This document shows, piece after piece, positions 48,938 through 59,839 of a stretch of DNA of 64,000 nucleotides. The position numbers and the translations under genes were made by a program. The notes beneath the pieces are model-generated. The model saw only the letters and a program-made list of their open reading frames with translations. It ran no database searches and was not told the DNA's origin. Position 1 is the stretch's first letter, and each line of letters begins with the position of its first letter. This DNA is from Changpingibacter yushuensis (GTDB lineage Bacteria; Actinomycetota; Actinomycetes; Actinomycetales; Actinomycetaceae): NCBI RefSeq assembly GCF_014041995.1, contig NZ_CP059492.1, forward strand, positions 806,001 through 870,000, given 5' to 3'.

Positions 48938-50545
48938 ATGTCCATCAGGTCCCTTCGAGGTCTGCCCGACGAGTCGCAGACCATCGATACCACCTCGCGC
49001 GTCATCGACCGCTCCACTTTCGCAAGCTACCAGGAGGAGCTTGCTGCCACCGCTGAGGAGCGTGCAGTTCAGCGCCAGCATCCCAAAGGCAAGAACACCG
49101 CGCGGGAACGGATCAACCTTCTCTTAGACTCCGGATCATTCACAGAGATCGGCCAGTTTGTGGGCGGAAGTATGCTCGAGGGATACCTCGGTGCCGCCGT
49201 CGTCACAGGAATCGGAATGGTGGATGGAAACCCGATTGCCGTCTACGCTCAAGACTTCTCAATCTCCGGCGGAACGCTTGGAGAAGCAGAAGGCGACAAG
49301 ATCATCTCCATCATGGACAAGGCGCTGGAACTGCGCATTCCGATCGTCGCGATGCTTGACTCAGGTGGCGCTCGGATTCAAGAGGGAGTGGTGGCTCTTG
49401 GACAGTACGGGCGTATCTTCCGCAAGACATGCGAAGCATCGGGTGTGATTCCACAGATCTCCGTGATCTTGGGGCCATGCGCTGGCGGTGCCGTGTATTG
49501 CCCGGCCCTCACCGACTTCATCGTCATGACCCGCGAACATTCGCACATGTTTGTCACGGGCCCAGACGTGGTGCGAGCCACAACCGGCGAAGAAGTTTCC
49601 TTTGAGGATCTGGGTGGAGCGCAGATTCACAACTTCCAGTCAGGAGTGGCACACTACCTGGCTGAAGACGAGTCCGATGCCATCGATTACACCCGAACAC
49701 TCCTCACGTATCTGCCGGCCAATTGCGATGGTCCGAGCCGCACATGGGATTACGAGGAAGGCCCGCAGGATCTCATCAATGCGGCTGAGCTTTCTGATCT
49801 AGTCCCCGAATCGTCAAAGCAGCCATATGACATGGTCGAAGTCATCCGGCGCATTGTGGACTACGGCGAGTTCGTTCAGGTCCAAGAGATGTTTGCGCAG
49901 TCGATTGTTGTGGGCTTCGCTTGCATGAATGGTGAGACCGTGGGCATTGTTGCGAACCAGCCCAAATACGAAGCGGGCACACTCGACGTCGACGCATCTG
50001 AGAAGTCCGGACGGTTTGTCCAGTTCTGCGACGCGTTCAACGTGCCCGTTGTAACTCTGGTGGACGTGCCGGGATATCGTCCGGGTACCGAGCAAGAACA
50101 GGCCGGAATCATTAGGCGCGGCGCCAAACTGATCTGGGCCTACGCCAACGCCACCGTCCCTCTCATCACAGTGGTCCTTCGCAAGGCTTACGGCGGTGCA
50201 TACATTGTTATGGGCTCCAAGTCGATTGGCGGAGACATGAATTTCGCCTGGCCAGGCGCCCAGATCGCGGTGCTAGGGGCTGACGGTGCGATAGCTATCA
50301 CCGGGCGGAAAGAACTGGCGGCCGCCAAGGCCGAAGGGCGTGACGTCGATGAGGTTAAGCGGAAACTGACCGAGGCGTACACCCGTCAAAACGTCAATCC
50401 GTATCTCTCCGTTGCACGCGGCGAACTCGATGCCATCATCTCTCCGGAAACAACACGCCAGACCATCGTTTCTTCTCTTCGCATTCTCAGAACAAAGGAT
50501 CGCTCGCATCCGGGCCCGCGTCGCCACGGAAACATGCCGATGTGA
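48938..50545 (+). CDS. accD: Acyl-CoA carboxylase beta subunit (carboxyltransferase)
   Basis: A 535-residue carboxyltransferase that moves the carboxyl group from biotin to acetyl- or propionyl-CoA. N-half crotonase fold: KGKNTARERINLLLDSGSF, AQDFSISGGTLGE, MLDSGGARIQEGV and the oxyanion region GPCAGGAVYCPALTDF; C-half: VDVPGYRPGTEQEQAGIIRRGAKL with RKAYGGAYIVMGSK. Start at 48938 directly follows the alpha-subunit stop with GGAGAAGGAG before it. The final codons overlap a possible GTG start of the FAS frame. Substrate choice (the residue at the acyl pocket) cannot be decided by eye; the fas neighbour suggests acetyl-CoA. Confidence 0.93.
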   Translation: MSIRSLRGLPDESQTIDTTSRVIDRSTFASYQEELAATAEERAVQRQHPKGKNTARERINLLLDSGSFTEIGQFVGGSMLEGYLGAAVVTGIGMVDGNPIAVYAQDFSISGGTLGEAEGDKIISIMDKALELRIPIVAMLDSGGARIQEGVVALGQYGRIFRKTCEASGVIPQISVILGPCAGGAVYCPALTDFIVMTREHSHMFVTGPDVVRATTGEEVSFEDLGGAQIHNFQSGVAHYLAEDESDAIDYTRTLLTYLPANCDGPSRTWDYEEGPQDLINAAELSDLVPESSKQPYDMVEVIRRIVDYGEFVQVQEMFAQSIVVGFACMNGETVGIVANQPKYEAGTLDVDASEKSGRFVQFCDAFNVPVVTLVDVPGYRPGTEQEQAGIIRRGAKLIWAYANATVPLITVVLRKAYGGAYIVMGSKSIGGDMNFAWPGAQIAVLGADGAIAITGRKELAAAKAEGRDVDEVKRKLTEAYTRQNVNPYLSVARGELDAIISPETTRQTIVSSLRILRTKDRSHPGPRRHGNMPM

Positions 50546-50670
50546 TCGCCATGGAAGTAATGAACACACACATGAACTCTGCTCTCAGTCTGCCGTTGGC
50601 TCAGCGCCGCGGCAGGCATCACCAAGCCCAACTCAATCTCGATGCCACAACTCTTACCAGAGGACAAACA

Positions 50671-53600
50671 ATGACTTCCGTATCTCAATCGCTCAATGCG
50701 GGCACGCCGTGGATTCTCCAGTTTGCTGGCCAATCCTCCCCGTGGGCCCGCGAACTCGCTGAACTGAACGCGGATTCCCGCATCAATACTCAGCTTGCGA
50801 AGATCGATTCAGATGCTGAGTCCATGCTCGGCCCAGTTCTTCCGGCGTTGACCGTGATCGGTGCGGGCCGGTTGGACCTTCTGGGGAAGCATGGCACTGC
50901 AAGTACGCAGGGGTCTGCCTTTGCCTCTGTTCCTGGCATCCTGCTTGCGCAGTATGGTGCCTACTGTGATCTTGCCGCCGCACTTCCCACGCCTCCTGTG
51001 GAGATCATCGGTCACTCTCAGGGCATCCTCGCTGCTGCCATGCTGAACTCTGACGCACCGGCAAGCATCTTCGCGCTGGCGCGGCTCATTGGCGCAGCTG
51101 CCACGAAGGTCACCCGTGAGGTGGGAGCCGAACGCCTCGGCGAGTCCACATCTATGCTCGCGGTGCGCGGCGTTCCTGCCGCGATGTTGCGCCAGATTCT
51201 GGGCGATACAAGCTTGGCAATCGTAAACTCGCGCACCTCCACGGTGCTTTCGGGTAAGCCCTGCGACCTAGAGAACATTATCGAAAAGATTGAGAAGCTT
51301 GCGAAGGCGTCTCAATCAGAACGCTCGGCGAAGCTCACGGGCGGCGCACCGCTCACCCCGGTTACTGAGTTCCTCGATGTTGACGCGCCTTTCCATTCCC
51401 ACCTGCTCGAACCCGCCGTTGCACTCGTTGACGGGTGGATCGCCGCAGCCGGGCTGGACATTGCTAACGCCCACGATCTGGCACGCGCCGTTCTGACCGA
51501 TTCGCTGGAGTGGAATGCAGAATCGGCCGACGCGGTCGCGCGGCTTGGTGATGCACATGGTACTCACGGATTCGTCATCGATCTGGGCCCTGGAAGCCTC
51601 CAGCGCCTGACGCTTGAGAACCTTGCTGGTACCGGTGTTACCTACATCAATGCGGGTTCCGCAAGTGCACGCGATGAGTTCATTTCCGGCCAACCCCGTT
51701 CTGTTTCCACAGAAGACTGGAGCAAGTGGGCTCCCTCTCTTGCCACCATCGATGGCAAGAAAGTTGTAGAGACCGCGTTCACTCGGCTGACCGGGCGCTC
51801 TCCCATCATTCTGGGCGGCATGACTCCAACCACGGTGGATCCTGAGATCGTTGCTGCTGCGGCTAACGCCGGGCACTGGGTGGAGTTGGGTGGCGGAGGC
51901 CAGGTTACTGAAGACGTTTTGGAAGGCAACCTCTACGAACTCAAGAAGCAGTTGGCACCTGGGCGCACAGCTCAGTTCAACGCCATGTTCCTAGATCGCT
52001 ACTTGTGGGACCTCCACTTTGGTAACCGCCGCCTCGTCTCACGCGAGCGCGGCGCTGGCGCTCCGCTGGATGGCGTGACCATTTCGGCGGGTATCCCGGA
52101 CCTAGAGGAGGCCGTGGAACTCATTAAGCGGCTGCGCGGCGAAGGATTCCCATACGTTGCCTTTAAGCCGGGCACTGTTGATCAGATCCGCCAAGTTCTC
52201 GCGATTGCCCGGGCCAGTGCCGGCTTGCCGCTCATTATGCAGGTCGAAGATGGCCACGCCGGTGGACACCATTCATGGGAAGATCTGGACCAACTTCTTC
52301 TTGCCACATATCGTGAGGTGCGCGAAACCGGAATTGTCTTGGCGGTTGGCGGAGGCCTGGGAGTGCCCGAGCGCGCCGCCACGTACTTGACCGGCGAATG
52401 GTCGTACAAGTACTCCATGCCAGCGATGCCCGTGGATGCGATTTTCATCGGAACAGCGGCCATGACGGCGAAGGAAGCTAAGACCAACCGGGATGTCAAG
52501 GAGCTGCTTGTCGCCACTTCAGGCGTAGCCGCAGAAGATCAGGGTGGCTGGGTGGCCTCAGGTGACGTCCGTGGCGGCATCACGTCGGGGCTTTCGCAGC
52601 TGCGTGCGGATATCTACCAGGTTGAAAACTCAGCGGCAGCGTGTGGCCGCTTGCTCGTTACAGTTGATAAGGACGCTGAGGCCGTTGAAGCCCGGCGCGA
52701 GGAAATCCTCGAGGCGATCAATAAGACGGCAAAGCCGTATTTCGGTGACCTTGAGCAGATGACGTACGCGCAGTTCGTGCGTCGCTATGTAGAACTGACT
52801 CACCCGTGGACAGATTGGGGATTGGTTCAGCGCTTCCACGAGTTGCTGCAGCGTTGTGAAGCGCGCCTTTGCCCGGCTGACCACGGATTATGGGAGACGG
52901 TGTTCCCTCAAATCGAATCTGTGGAAGATCCGGCCGCGGCCATATCTTCCTTCGAAGCCGCCTACCCCCAGGCTTCCTCCACGCTCGTCAGTGCTGCTGA
53001 TGCAGCATGGTTCATTTCTCTGTGCCGCAAGTACCCAAAGCCTGTTCCATTTGTGCCCATCATCGGCGCAGACATTCTGCAGTGGTGGGGTTCGGATTCC
53101 CTCTGGCAATCCCAGGACCCTCGCTACACGGCGGATCAGGTTCGCATTATTCCTGGACCGGTCTCAGTAGCTGGAATTACCGCCGTGGATGAACCGGTGG
53201 CGCAGATCCTTGCGCGGTTCGAAGATGCCACGGTGGAGCGCATCTCTGGCGAAGCTCCTGAGGTCTTCTCACTGCTCGCGCACGATCGTGAAGAATTCGT
53301 TCGCACCGTTCCCTACATCCTCTGGCACGGGCAGCTCGCGGCCAACCCGGCCGCCGTCGTCGACGAATGCCAGCTTATTGAAACAGAAGCGGGCCTCGAG
53401 CTCTACCTTCCGCTCGATACATTCTGGGAGGGCACCTCAGCCAACCAACACGCCGTCCGCGAGTTGCGTATTCCCATCCTCTTGCCGGATTCCGTACACA
53501 ATGGTGGACTTCCGATTGTCGACGACGAACGCCTTCCACAGGCCATGCGCGCGCTTTTGGCCGTGACGGCTGGAGTAGGAAGCACAACTATTGGCGGAAC

Positions 53601-56600
53601 GCCGATTGAAGAGCTTCCCGTGTTTGAGTTCAATGATCAGACGGGACTGAATGAGGCGAGTTTCGAGTTTGCTGTCTCCGCCGAAATTCCGGCTCTCCAC
53701 GCTGGTGTCACTGCGCCGGATAGTCTGACCTCAGTTGCTGTGCCATCGGCGTTGCTTGGATCCTGCTGGCCCACCATTTACGCTGCGATCGGCGCAGGTG
53801 TTGCTCATGGCTACCCCGTCATTGAGGGACTGCTTTCAGCAGTGCATCTGGACCACTCCGAGCTTCTGCATGTGCCGCTCGATGAGATCCTTGCGGCGGG
53901 CACGCTCACAGCCCATTCGTGGTGCGAATCCATCGCCGAATCGTCGGCCGGCCGCGTTGTCACAATTAAGACTCGCGTGACCGATCCGAGTGGACGCACA
54001 GTCATCAATTTCATGGAACGCTTCGCTATGCGTGGCCGTGTCACTACAACGGAACTTCCAGTGGATCCGGCACCGCGCGGTGGCGCCGCGGGCGAGGTCG
54101 TGGATACGGCGCGCTCTTTGCTGCGCCGCGTCAAGGTGACCGCGCCTGCGAACATGACCGCTTTCGCTATCGTCTCCGGTGACTTCAACCCGATCCACAC
54201 CTCCCAGCGGGCAGCGAAGGTTTCGGGTATGGATGACGCACTGGTTCACGGAATGTGGCTGTGCGCCGCGGCTCAGCACACGGTGGCAGATACCGCCGAT
54301 GCTTCGGGCCTGCGCATCAAGGGCTGGACCTACCGCATGTTCGGGATGGTCAACTTGCAGGACGAAGTGGAGATCAGCGCCGAACGCGTGGGCCGAATAC
54401 GCGACGGTGGCCTTGCGCTTGAAGTTACGTGCCGTATTGATGGCGAAATCGTGGCGCAAGCGACTGCTCAGGTGGAGGCACCTTCCACGGCATACGTTTA
54501 CCCAGGTCAAGGTATTCAGACGGCCGGAATGGCGTTGGATGAGAGGGCATCTTCGCCCGCGGCGCGCAGCGTGTGGGAGCGAGCAGATGTGCACACCCGC
54601 GAAGCCCTGGGATTCTCCATCCTCGCGGTGGTGCAGGACAACCCAAAGGAGCTCACTGCTCGGGGCGTCACTTATCGCCACCCAGAGGGCGTGCTCAACC
54701 TGACCCAGTTCACGCAAGTGGCTCTGGCGACCGTTGCGATCGCGCAGACGGAACGTCTGCGCGAGGCAGGTGCGTTGGTTGATGGTGCGATGTTTGCAGG
54801 CCACTCGCTGGGTGAATACACCGCTCTATCTGCTTATGCGAAGGTCTTCTCCTTGGAGAACGTCCTTGAGATCGTTTTCCAGCGCGGCTCCACCATGCAC
54901 CATCTGGTGCCTCGAGACGCGCAGGGGCAGTCCAACTACCGCCTGGGTGCGCTCCGGCCCAACCAACTGGGAGTTGGCGCTGGCGACGTCGTCGGCTTCG
55001 TTGCGTCCGTGGCCGAAGCCAGCGGTGAGTTTCTTGAGGTGGTCAACCTCAACCTTGCCGGTCAGCAGTACGCAATTGCGGGCACGATCGCGGGTCTGAA
55101 GGCGCTAGAGAAGGAAGCTGGCCGCCGAGCTGAAGAGTTTGGCGGGCGCCGCCCATTCATTCTCATTCCGGGCATTGACGTCCCCTTCCATTCCTCCGTT
55201 CTGCGTCCAGGAGTTCCTGACTTCCGCAATCTGTTGGAGGGTCTGCTCCCCGCATCGATCGATATCGTCAGCCTTCAAGGCCGTTACGTACCAAACCTTG
55301 TGGCGCGTCCGTTCGAGTTGACGGCAGATTTTGCCGATTCCATCCTCGAGGTGGTGCCTTCTGAAAGCATCGCCGAACTGCGTGCGAACTTCGATCAGCG
55401 CATGGAGGATCCGAACGAAGTGGCTCGCACGTTGCTCGTTGAGCTTCTTGCGTGGCAGTTCGCTTCGCCCGTGCGGTGGATTGAAACTCAGGAAATACTC
55501 ATTCGTGACGGCGTTGAGGAAATCGTCGAAGTTGGTTTGGCTTCTTCGCCAACCCTCGCCAACATGATCACCAAAACCTTGGCTCTACCCGAGCATTCAG
55601 GAGATGACGTCATCGTGCTGAACGTGCAGCGCGATTCCAAGCGTGTTCTGCGTGAGGACGTGGCGGCCGTGGCTCTCGATTCCGATTCTGATTCCATTTC
55701 TGGATCGGCCGACGACGTCGCAGCGCCACCGGTTTCTGAGACTCGGGTTGCCGAAGCTCCTGTTGCCCACGTTCCTGCGGCCAGCGCCCCGGTCGCTTCC
55801 GGGTCGGGCGCTCCTGCTGCAGATATTCCGTTCAGCGCAGGAAACGCTCTGCGGGTTTTGCTCGCCCAGGAGACGAAGGTTCGCCTAGACCAGATCGTGG
55901 ATGTAGACACGGTGGAGACACTGACCAACGGCGTTTCATCGAAGCGGAATCAGATTCTGATGGATATGACTGCTGAGTTTGAACTTGCCACGTTGGATGG
56001 TGCTGCTGAGGCTTCGCTTTCAACACTTGTTGCGCAGGTGGATCAGCAGGCGCACGGCTACCACGCATTCGGACCTGTCCTGGCCGAGGTAGTTGGTGAA
56101 CGCCTTCGTGCTGTCACGGGTGCTGCGGGTGCCAAGCCCGCTCGCGTGGCTGATCGCGTTGCGAATGTCTGGCAGCTCGGGAGTGGCTGGGCAGCCCACG
56201 TACAGGCCGTCATCGTGCTCGGTACGCGCGAGGGTAAGTCAACGCGCGGTGGTGAACTTGCCACGCTCGCTGGGCAGCCTTCCAGCACAGCCGAACTGGA
56301 TGCACTTGTCGATGAGGCGATCATGGAAGTTGGAGCGCAGATGGGCGTTTCGGTGTCACGGCCGAGCGCAGGTGCTGCTGGAAGTGGGGCCGTGGTTGAC
56401 TCTGCCGCTCTGGATGCCTTCTCCGAGCATATGACGGCGGTGCTTGCTGATACGGCCCGCGATCTCTTGGCGCGATTGGGGCAGGACGCTCCTGTTGGTG
56501 AGCCAGACTCCTCTGACGATGCCGACTTGCGCGCTGCGATTGCCGCCGAACTTGGCTCGGGGTGGGAATCCTTCGTGGCACCAGCTTTCGATGCGAACCG

Positions 56601-59600
56601 TGCAGTTCACTTGAATGATCGCTGGGCCACCGCCCGTGAAGACGTCGCGCGGATCTCCTTTGGTGAAGAAATCAATGCGAACTTCTATGGAACTGGGGAA
56701 GAAGTGGCACGCCAAGCAGAATGGCAGGCTGCTCGCAACCCTGCCTTGGCTGAACGGCTGAGCCAGATCGCGGCGCAGGCACGCGATACTTCAGCTGGAG
56801 AGTTCACGGGCAAGGTGGCTGTGGTCACTGGCGTGACGCCGAGCTCCATAGCAGGTGCAGCAGCTGCTCGCCTTCTGGCTGGTGGCGCAACAGTGGTGAT
56901 GACCGCTTCGCGGATCAGTACCGCGCGCCTCAGCTTCGCGAAGGAGCTGTACCGTTCGAACGCGCGTGGAGAAGCCGAACTGTGGCTTGTTCCCGCCAAC
57001 CTCGCAAGCTTCCGCGATGTTGATTCCGTCATCGAGTGGGTTGGTTCGCAGCAGCGCAAGACTGTTGGCGCCACGTCCAAGCTGGTCAAGCCGGCGCTCA
57101 CGCCGGACTTCCTCCTTCCGTTCGCGGCCCCTTCGGTCCGCGGAACGATGGCAGAGGCCGGCCCTGAGGCCGAGAACCAGGCGCGAGTGTTGCTGTGGAG
57201 CGTTGAACGGCTTGTGGCGGGACTCTCCGCAATCGGCGAGGAAACCAATACAGAGCATCGTCTCCATACGATTTTGCCGGGTTCACCCAACCGGGGAACC
57301 TTCGGTGGCGACGGTGCATATGGTGAAGTCAAGGCTGCGTTCGATGCGATCTGCAACAAATGGAACGTTGAGCCGTGGGGTGCCCGCACGTCGCTGGTGC
57401 AGGCGAAGATTGGTTGGGTCCGTGGAACGGGCCTTATGGGGCACAATGATCCGTTGGTCGCCGCTGTTCACGCCGCGGGAGTGCGCACGTGGTCCACATC
57501 GGAAATGGGGGAGCAACTCGCAGCTCTGTGCAGTGATCAGACCCGTGCTCAGGCTTCGCTGGCTCCGCTCGATGTGGATTTGACGGGCGGCCTCTCCAAT
57601 GTGGATCTGCGTGCTCTCAAGGCGAGTTCTTCGGTTGCTCCAGAGGCAGATGCTGTGGTTCCTGCTTCCATCAAGGCTCTTCCTAATGCAAAGACTCCTC
57701 ATCAGGTTGGTGCGGAGACAGCTGATTGGGCTGGGGTGACCGCGCGGCCAGAGGACATGGTGGTCATCGTCGGACTCGGCGAGATCGGCCCGTGGGGATC
57801 CTCGCGGACCCGTCTGGAGGCCGAACTCGGCATTGATTCGGATGGGGACGTGGACATGACTGCGGCCGGCGTGCTCGAGATGGCGTGGATGATGGGCCTC
57901 TTGACCTGGCATGATACGCCGCAACCTGGTTGGTACAACACGGATGATGTTCTGGTTGACGAGGCCGACATTTGGGAAAAGTACCGCAACGAGGTTGTGG
58001 CCCGATCGGGTATTCGTTCGTTTGTCGACGACGGCGCGCTCGCTGACCTTGGAACCGTCGATGTTGCTCCGGTGCGCTTGGCATCCGATATCACGTTTGG
58101 TGTGGCGGACGAAGCGGCTGCGCAGGCGCACATTGCGGCTGATCCGAACTTCACTACTTCGGCATTCGTGGATGGGGAGTGGCAGGTGACGCGCCGCGCA
58201 GGTGCAGTGACCTATGTGCCACGTCGCACCACTTTGAGCCGCACAGTGGGAGGGCAGTTCCCCACCGGTTTCGACCCGGCGCATTGGGGTATTCCGGCGG
58301 CCATGACGGAGTCGATGGATCGCATGGCGATCTGGAACCTCCTGACAACCGTAGACGCCTTCATCGGTGCTGGCTTCAGCCCGGCTGAGCTGCTTGCCGC
58401 CGTGCATCCGAGCGAGGTCGCTTCCACTCAGGGCACTGGCTTTGGTGGCATGACGTCGATGCATCGCCTTTACGTGGATCGATTCGTCGGCAAGGAGTAC
58501 CCACAGGACATCCTGCAGGAAACCCTTCCCAATGTGGTGGCTGCACATACGATGCAGAGCTACGTGGGTGGTTACGGCTCCATGATTCATCCTGTGGGCG
58601 CGTGTGCCACGGCAGCTGTTTCGGTTGAAGAGGGCGCGGACAAGATTGCCGCGGGCAAGGCCACATTTGTTGTGGCTGGTGCCATCGACGATCTGCAGAT
58701 CGAATCCCTCATCGGATTCGGCGATATGAACGCTACGGCCAACTCGCAGGAAATGCGCGATAAGGGAATCAGCGAACGTTTCTTCTCCCGAGCAGGCGAT
58801 GCTCGGCGCGGCGGATTCGTGGAGAGCCAGGGCGGTGGAACGGTGTTGCTCGCGCGTGGCGACTTCGCCCGCGATCTTGGCCTTCCCGTGCTGGGCGTTG
58901 TTGGCTATGTGCACTCCTACGCCGATGGGATTCACACGTCCATCCCGGCGCCCGGTCAGGGGGCCTTGGCATCCGTGCGCGGGGGAGAGAACTCGCAGAT
59001 GGCGCGTAGCTTGGCCAAGCTCGGGGTTGTGGCCGATGACATCGCGGTGGTTTCCAAGCATGACACCTCCACGAACGCCAACGATCCGAATGAAGCTGAA
59101 CTCCACGTGCGCATTGCACGCGAACTCGGACGTAGTGCGGGCAACCCGCTCTACGTTGTCTCGCAGAAGACCCTGACGGGTCACGCCAAGGGTGGAGCCG
59201 CATTGTTCCAAATCTCGGGCCTAGTTCAGTTGTTCTCTGAGGGAACCGTTCCCGGCAACAAGGCGCTTGACTGCCAAGATGAGGAGTTTGCAGAGGATGA
59301 TTTCTTGGTGTGGCTGCGCGATCCACTGCACGTGGGTACCGCGAAGGCGGCGCTCTTGACATCTCTGGGCTTCGGGCACGTGGCCGGAATCCTCGCTCTG
59401 GTTCACCCTGGCGCATTCGAGAAGGCAATCGAATTGTCAGATGGACCTGATGCTGCACAGCTGTGGCGCTCCCAAGCGGATTCCCGCCTTGCAGAAAGTG
59501 CGCGGCACATGGCAGCGGGCATGATTGGACGCGAACCTCTCTACGAGGAGGTCGGTGGGCACCGCTTCACCGGCGATGCTCACGAGCAAGAGGCACGCAT

Positions 59601-59646
59601 GCTGGTTGATCCCGCTGCGCGTCTGGGCGCCGAGGGTACCTTCTAA
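50671..59646 (+). CDS. fas: Type I fatty acid synthase
   Basis: A 2,991-residue multi-domain synthase. Domain order: acetyltransferase (GHSQG, Ser116), enoyl reductase (PIILGGMTPTT from about 378), dehydratase (GDFNPIH, near 1171), malonyl/palmitoyl transferase (GHSLGE, Ser1379), acyl carrier domain (NGVSSKRNQ, likely Ser1756), ketoreductase (VVTGVTPSSIAG, near 2052), and ketosynthase (VGACATA Cys2645, KHDTSTNAND His2797, TLTGHAKGG His2838). This is the order of mycobacterial FAS-I. No phosphopantetheine transferase domain is present; acpS follows. I chose ATG 50671 (AGAGGAC before it); a GTG at 50542 overlapping the accD stop would add 43 residues of non-family sequence. No active site appears lost. 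Confidence 0.95.
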   Translation: MTSVSQSLNAGTPWILQFAGQSSPWARELAELNADSRINTQLAKIDSDAESMLGPVLPALTVIGAGRLDLLGKHGTASTQGSAFASVPGILLAQYGAYCDLAAALPTPPVEIIGHSQGILAAAMLNSDAPASIFALARLIGAAATKVTREVGAERLGESTSMLAVRGVPAAMLRQILGDTSLAIVNSRTSTVLSGKPCDLENIIEKIEKLAKASQSERSAKLTGGAPLTPVTEFLDVDAPFHSHLLEPAVALVDGWIAAAGLDIANAHDLARAVLTDSLEWNAESADAVARLGDAHGTHGFVIDLGPGSLQRLTLENLAGTGVTYINAGSASARDEFISGQPRSVSTEDWSKWAPSLATIDGKKVVETAFTRLTGRSPIILGGMTPTTVDPEIVAAAANAGHWVELGGGGQVTEDVLEGNLYELKKQLAPGRTAQFNAMFLDRYLWDLHFGNRRLVSRERGAGAPLDGVTISAGIPDLEEAVELIKRLRGEGFPYVAFKPGTVDQIRQVLAIARASAGLPLIMQVEDGHAGGHHSWEDLDQLLLATYREVRETGIVLAVGGGLGVPERAATYLTGEWSYKYSMPAMPVDAIFIGTAAMTAKEAKTNRDVKELLVATSGVAAEDQGGWVASGDVRGGITSGLSQLRADIYQVENSAAACGRLLVTVDKDAEAVEARREEILEAINKTAKPYFGDLEQMTYAQFVRRYVELTHPWTDWGLVQRFHELLQRCEARLCPADHGLWETVFPQIESVEDPAAAISSFEAAYPQASSTLVSAADAAWFISLCRKYPKPVPFVPIIGADILQWWGSDSLWQSQDPRYTADQVRIIPGPVSVAGITAVDEPVAQILARFEDATVERISGEAPEVFSLLAHDREEFVRTVPYILWHGQLAANPAAVVDECQLIETEAGLELYLPLDTFWEGTSANQHAVRELRIPILLPDSVHNGGLPIVDDERLPQAMRALLAVTAGVGSTTIGGTPIEELPVFEFNDQTGLNEASFEFAVSAEIPALHAGVTAPDSLTSVAVPSALLGSCWPTIYAAIGAGVAHGYPVIEGLLSAVHLDHSELLHVPLDEILAAGTLTAHSWCESIAESSAGRVVTIKTRVTDPSGRTVINFMERFAMRGRVTTTELPVDPAPRGGAAGEVVDTARSLLRRVKVTAPANMTAFAIVSGDFNPIHTSQRAAKVSGMDDALVHGMWLCAAAQHTVADTADASGLRIKGWTYRMFGMVNLQDEVEISAERVGRIRDGGLALEVTCRIDGEIVAQATAQVEAPSTAYVYPGQGIQTAGMALDERASSPAARSVWERADVHTREALGFSILAVVQDNPKELTARGVTYRHPEGVLNLTQFTQVALATVAIAQTERLREAGALVDGAMFAGHSLGEYTALSAYAKVFSLENVLEIVFQRGSTMHHLVPRDAQGQSNYRLGALRPNQLGVGAGDVVGFVASVAEASGEFLEVVNLNLAGQQYAIAGTIAGLKALEKEAGRRAEEFGGRRPFILIPGIDVPFHSSVLRPGVPDFRNLLEGLLPASIDIVSLQGRYVPNLVARPFELTADFADSILEVVPSESIAELRANFDQRMEDPNEVARTLLVELLAWQFASPVRWIETQEILIRDGVEEIVEVGLASSPTLANMITKTLALPEHSGDDVIVLNVQRDSKRVLREDVAAVALDSDSDSISGSADDVAAPPVSETRVAEAPVAHVPAASAPVASGSGAPAADIPFSAGNALRVLLAQETKVRLDQIVDVDTVETLTNGVSSKRNQILMDMTAEFELATLDGAAEASLSTLVAQVDQQAHGYHAFGPVLAEVVGERLRAVTGAAGAKPARVADRVANVWQLGSGWAAHVQAVIVLGTREGKSTRGGELATLAGQPSSTAELDALVDEAIMEVGAQMGVSVSRPSAGAAGSGAVVDSAALDAFSEHMTAVLADTARDLLARLGQDAPVGEPDSSDDADLRAAIAAELGSGWESFVAPAFDANRAVHLNDRWATAREDVARISFGEEINANFYGTGEEVARQAEWQAARNPALAERLSQIAAQARDTSAGEFTGKVAVVTGVTPSSIAGAAAARLLAGGATVVMTASRISTARLSFAKELYRSNARGEAELWLVPANLASFRDVDSVIEWVGSQQRKTVGATSKLVKPALTPDFLLPFAAPSVRGTMAEAGPEAENQARVLLWSVERLVAGLSAIGEETNTEHRLHTILPGSPNRGTFGGDGAYGEVKAAFDAICNKWNVEPWGARTSLVQAKIGWVRGTGLMGHNDPLVAAVHAAGVRTWSTSEMGEQLAALCSDQTRAQASLAPLDVDLTGGLSNVDLRALKASSSVAPEADAVVPASIKALPNAKTPHQVGAETADWAGVTARPEDMVVIVGLGEIGPWGSSRTRLEAELGIDSDGDVDMTAAGVLEMAWMMGLLTWHDTPQPGWYNTDDVLVDEADIWEKYRNEVVARSGIRSFVDDGALADLGTVDVAPVRLASDITFGVADEAAAQAHIAADPNFTTSAFVDGEWQVTRRAGAVTYVPRRTTLSRTVGGQFPTGFDPAHWGIPAAMTESMDRMAIWNLLTTVDAFIGAGFSPAELLAAVHPSEVASTQGTGFGGMTSMHRLYVDRFVGKEYPQDILQETLPNVVAAHTMQSYVGGYGSMIHPVGACATAAVSVEEGADKIAAGKATFVVAGAIDDLQIESLIGFGDMNATANSQEMRDKGISERFFSRAGDARRGGFVESQGGGTVLLARGDFARDLGLPVLGVVGYVHSYADGIHTSIPAPGQGALASVRGGENSQMARSLAKLGVVADDIAVVSKHDTSTNANDPNEAELHVRIARELGRSAGNPLYVVSQKTLTGHAKGGAALFQISGLVQLFSEGTVPGNKALDCQDEEFAEDDFLVWLRDPLHVGTAKAALLTSLGFGHVAGILALVHPGAFEKAIELSDGPDAAQLWRSQADSRLAESARHMAAGMIGREPLYEEVGGHRFTGDAHEQEARMLVDPAARLGAEGTF

Positions 59647-59704
59647 ACCCGCGGTGTCAGCTGTGGGGTCTGATTCCATCTTCAGCGTGAACCTGTAGGG
59701 ACGC

Positions 59705-59739
59705 ACGGGCGCGGTTACGAGTCATCTCACCGCGCCCGT
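59705..59739 (+). terminator. Hairpin between fas and acpS
   Basis: ACGGGCGCGGT (59705-59715) pairs perfectly with 59729-59739 around a 13-base loop; no T tract. It may attenuate transcription into acpS. Confidence 0.5.
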
Positions 59740-59839
59740 ACGTTCGTACGTTTGCACATACGGGGTTGGCCAATCGCGCAGAAAGCACGATGCTTGAGTA
59801 ACAGGGGAGCCACTGAGGGTATTGGAGAGGAGGCCCAGC

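Noticed and set aside
57283-59211. Long minus-strand open frame of about 640 codons inside fas
   Set aside because: Wholly antisense to the FAS ketoreductase and ketosynthase domains, with composition typical of a shadow frame and no ribosome site.
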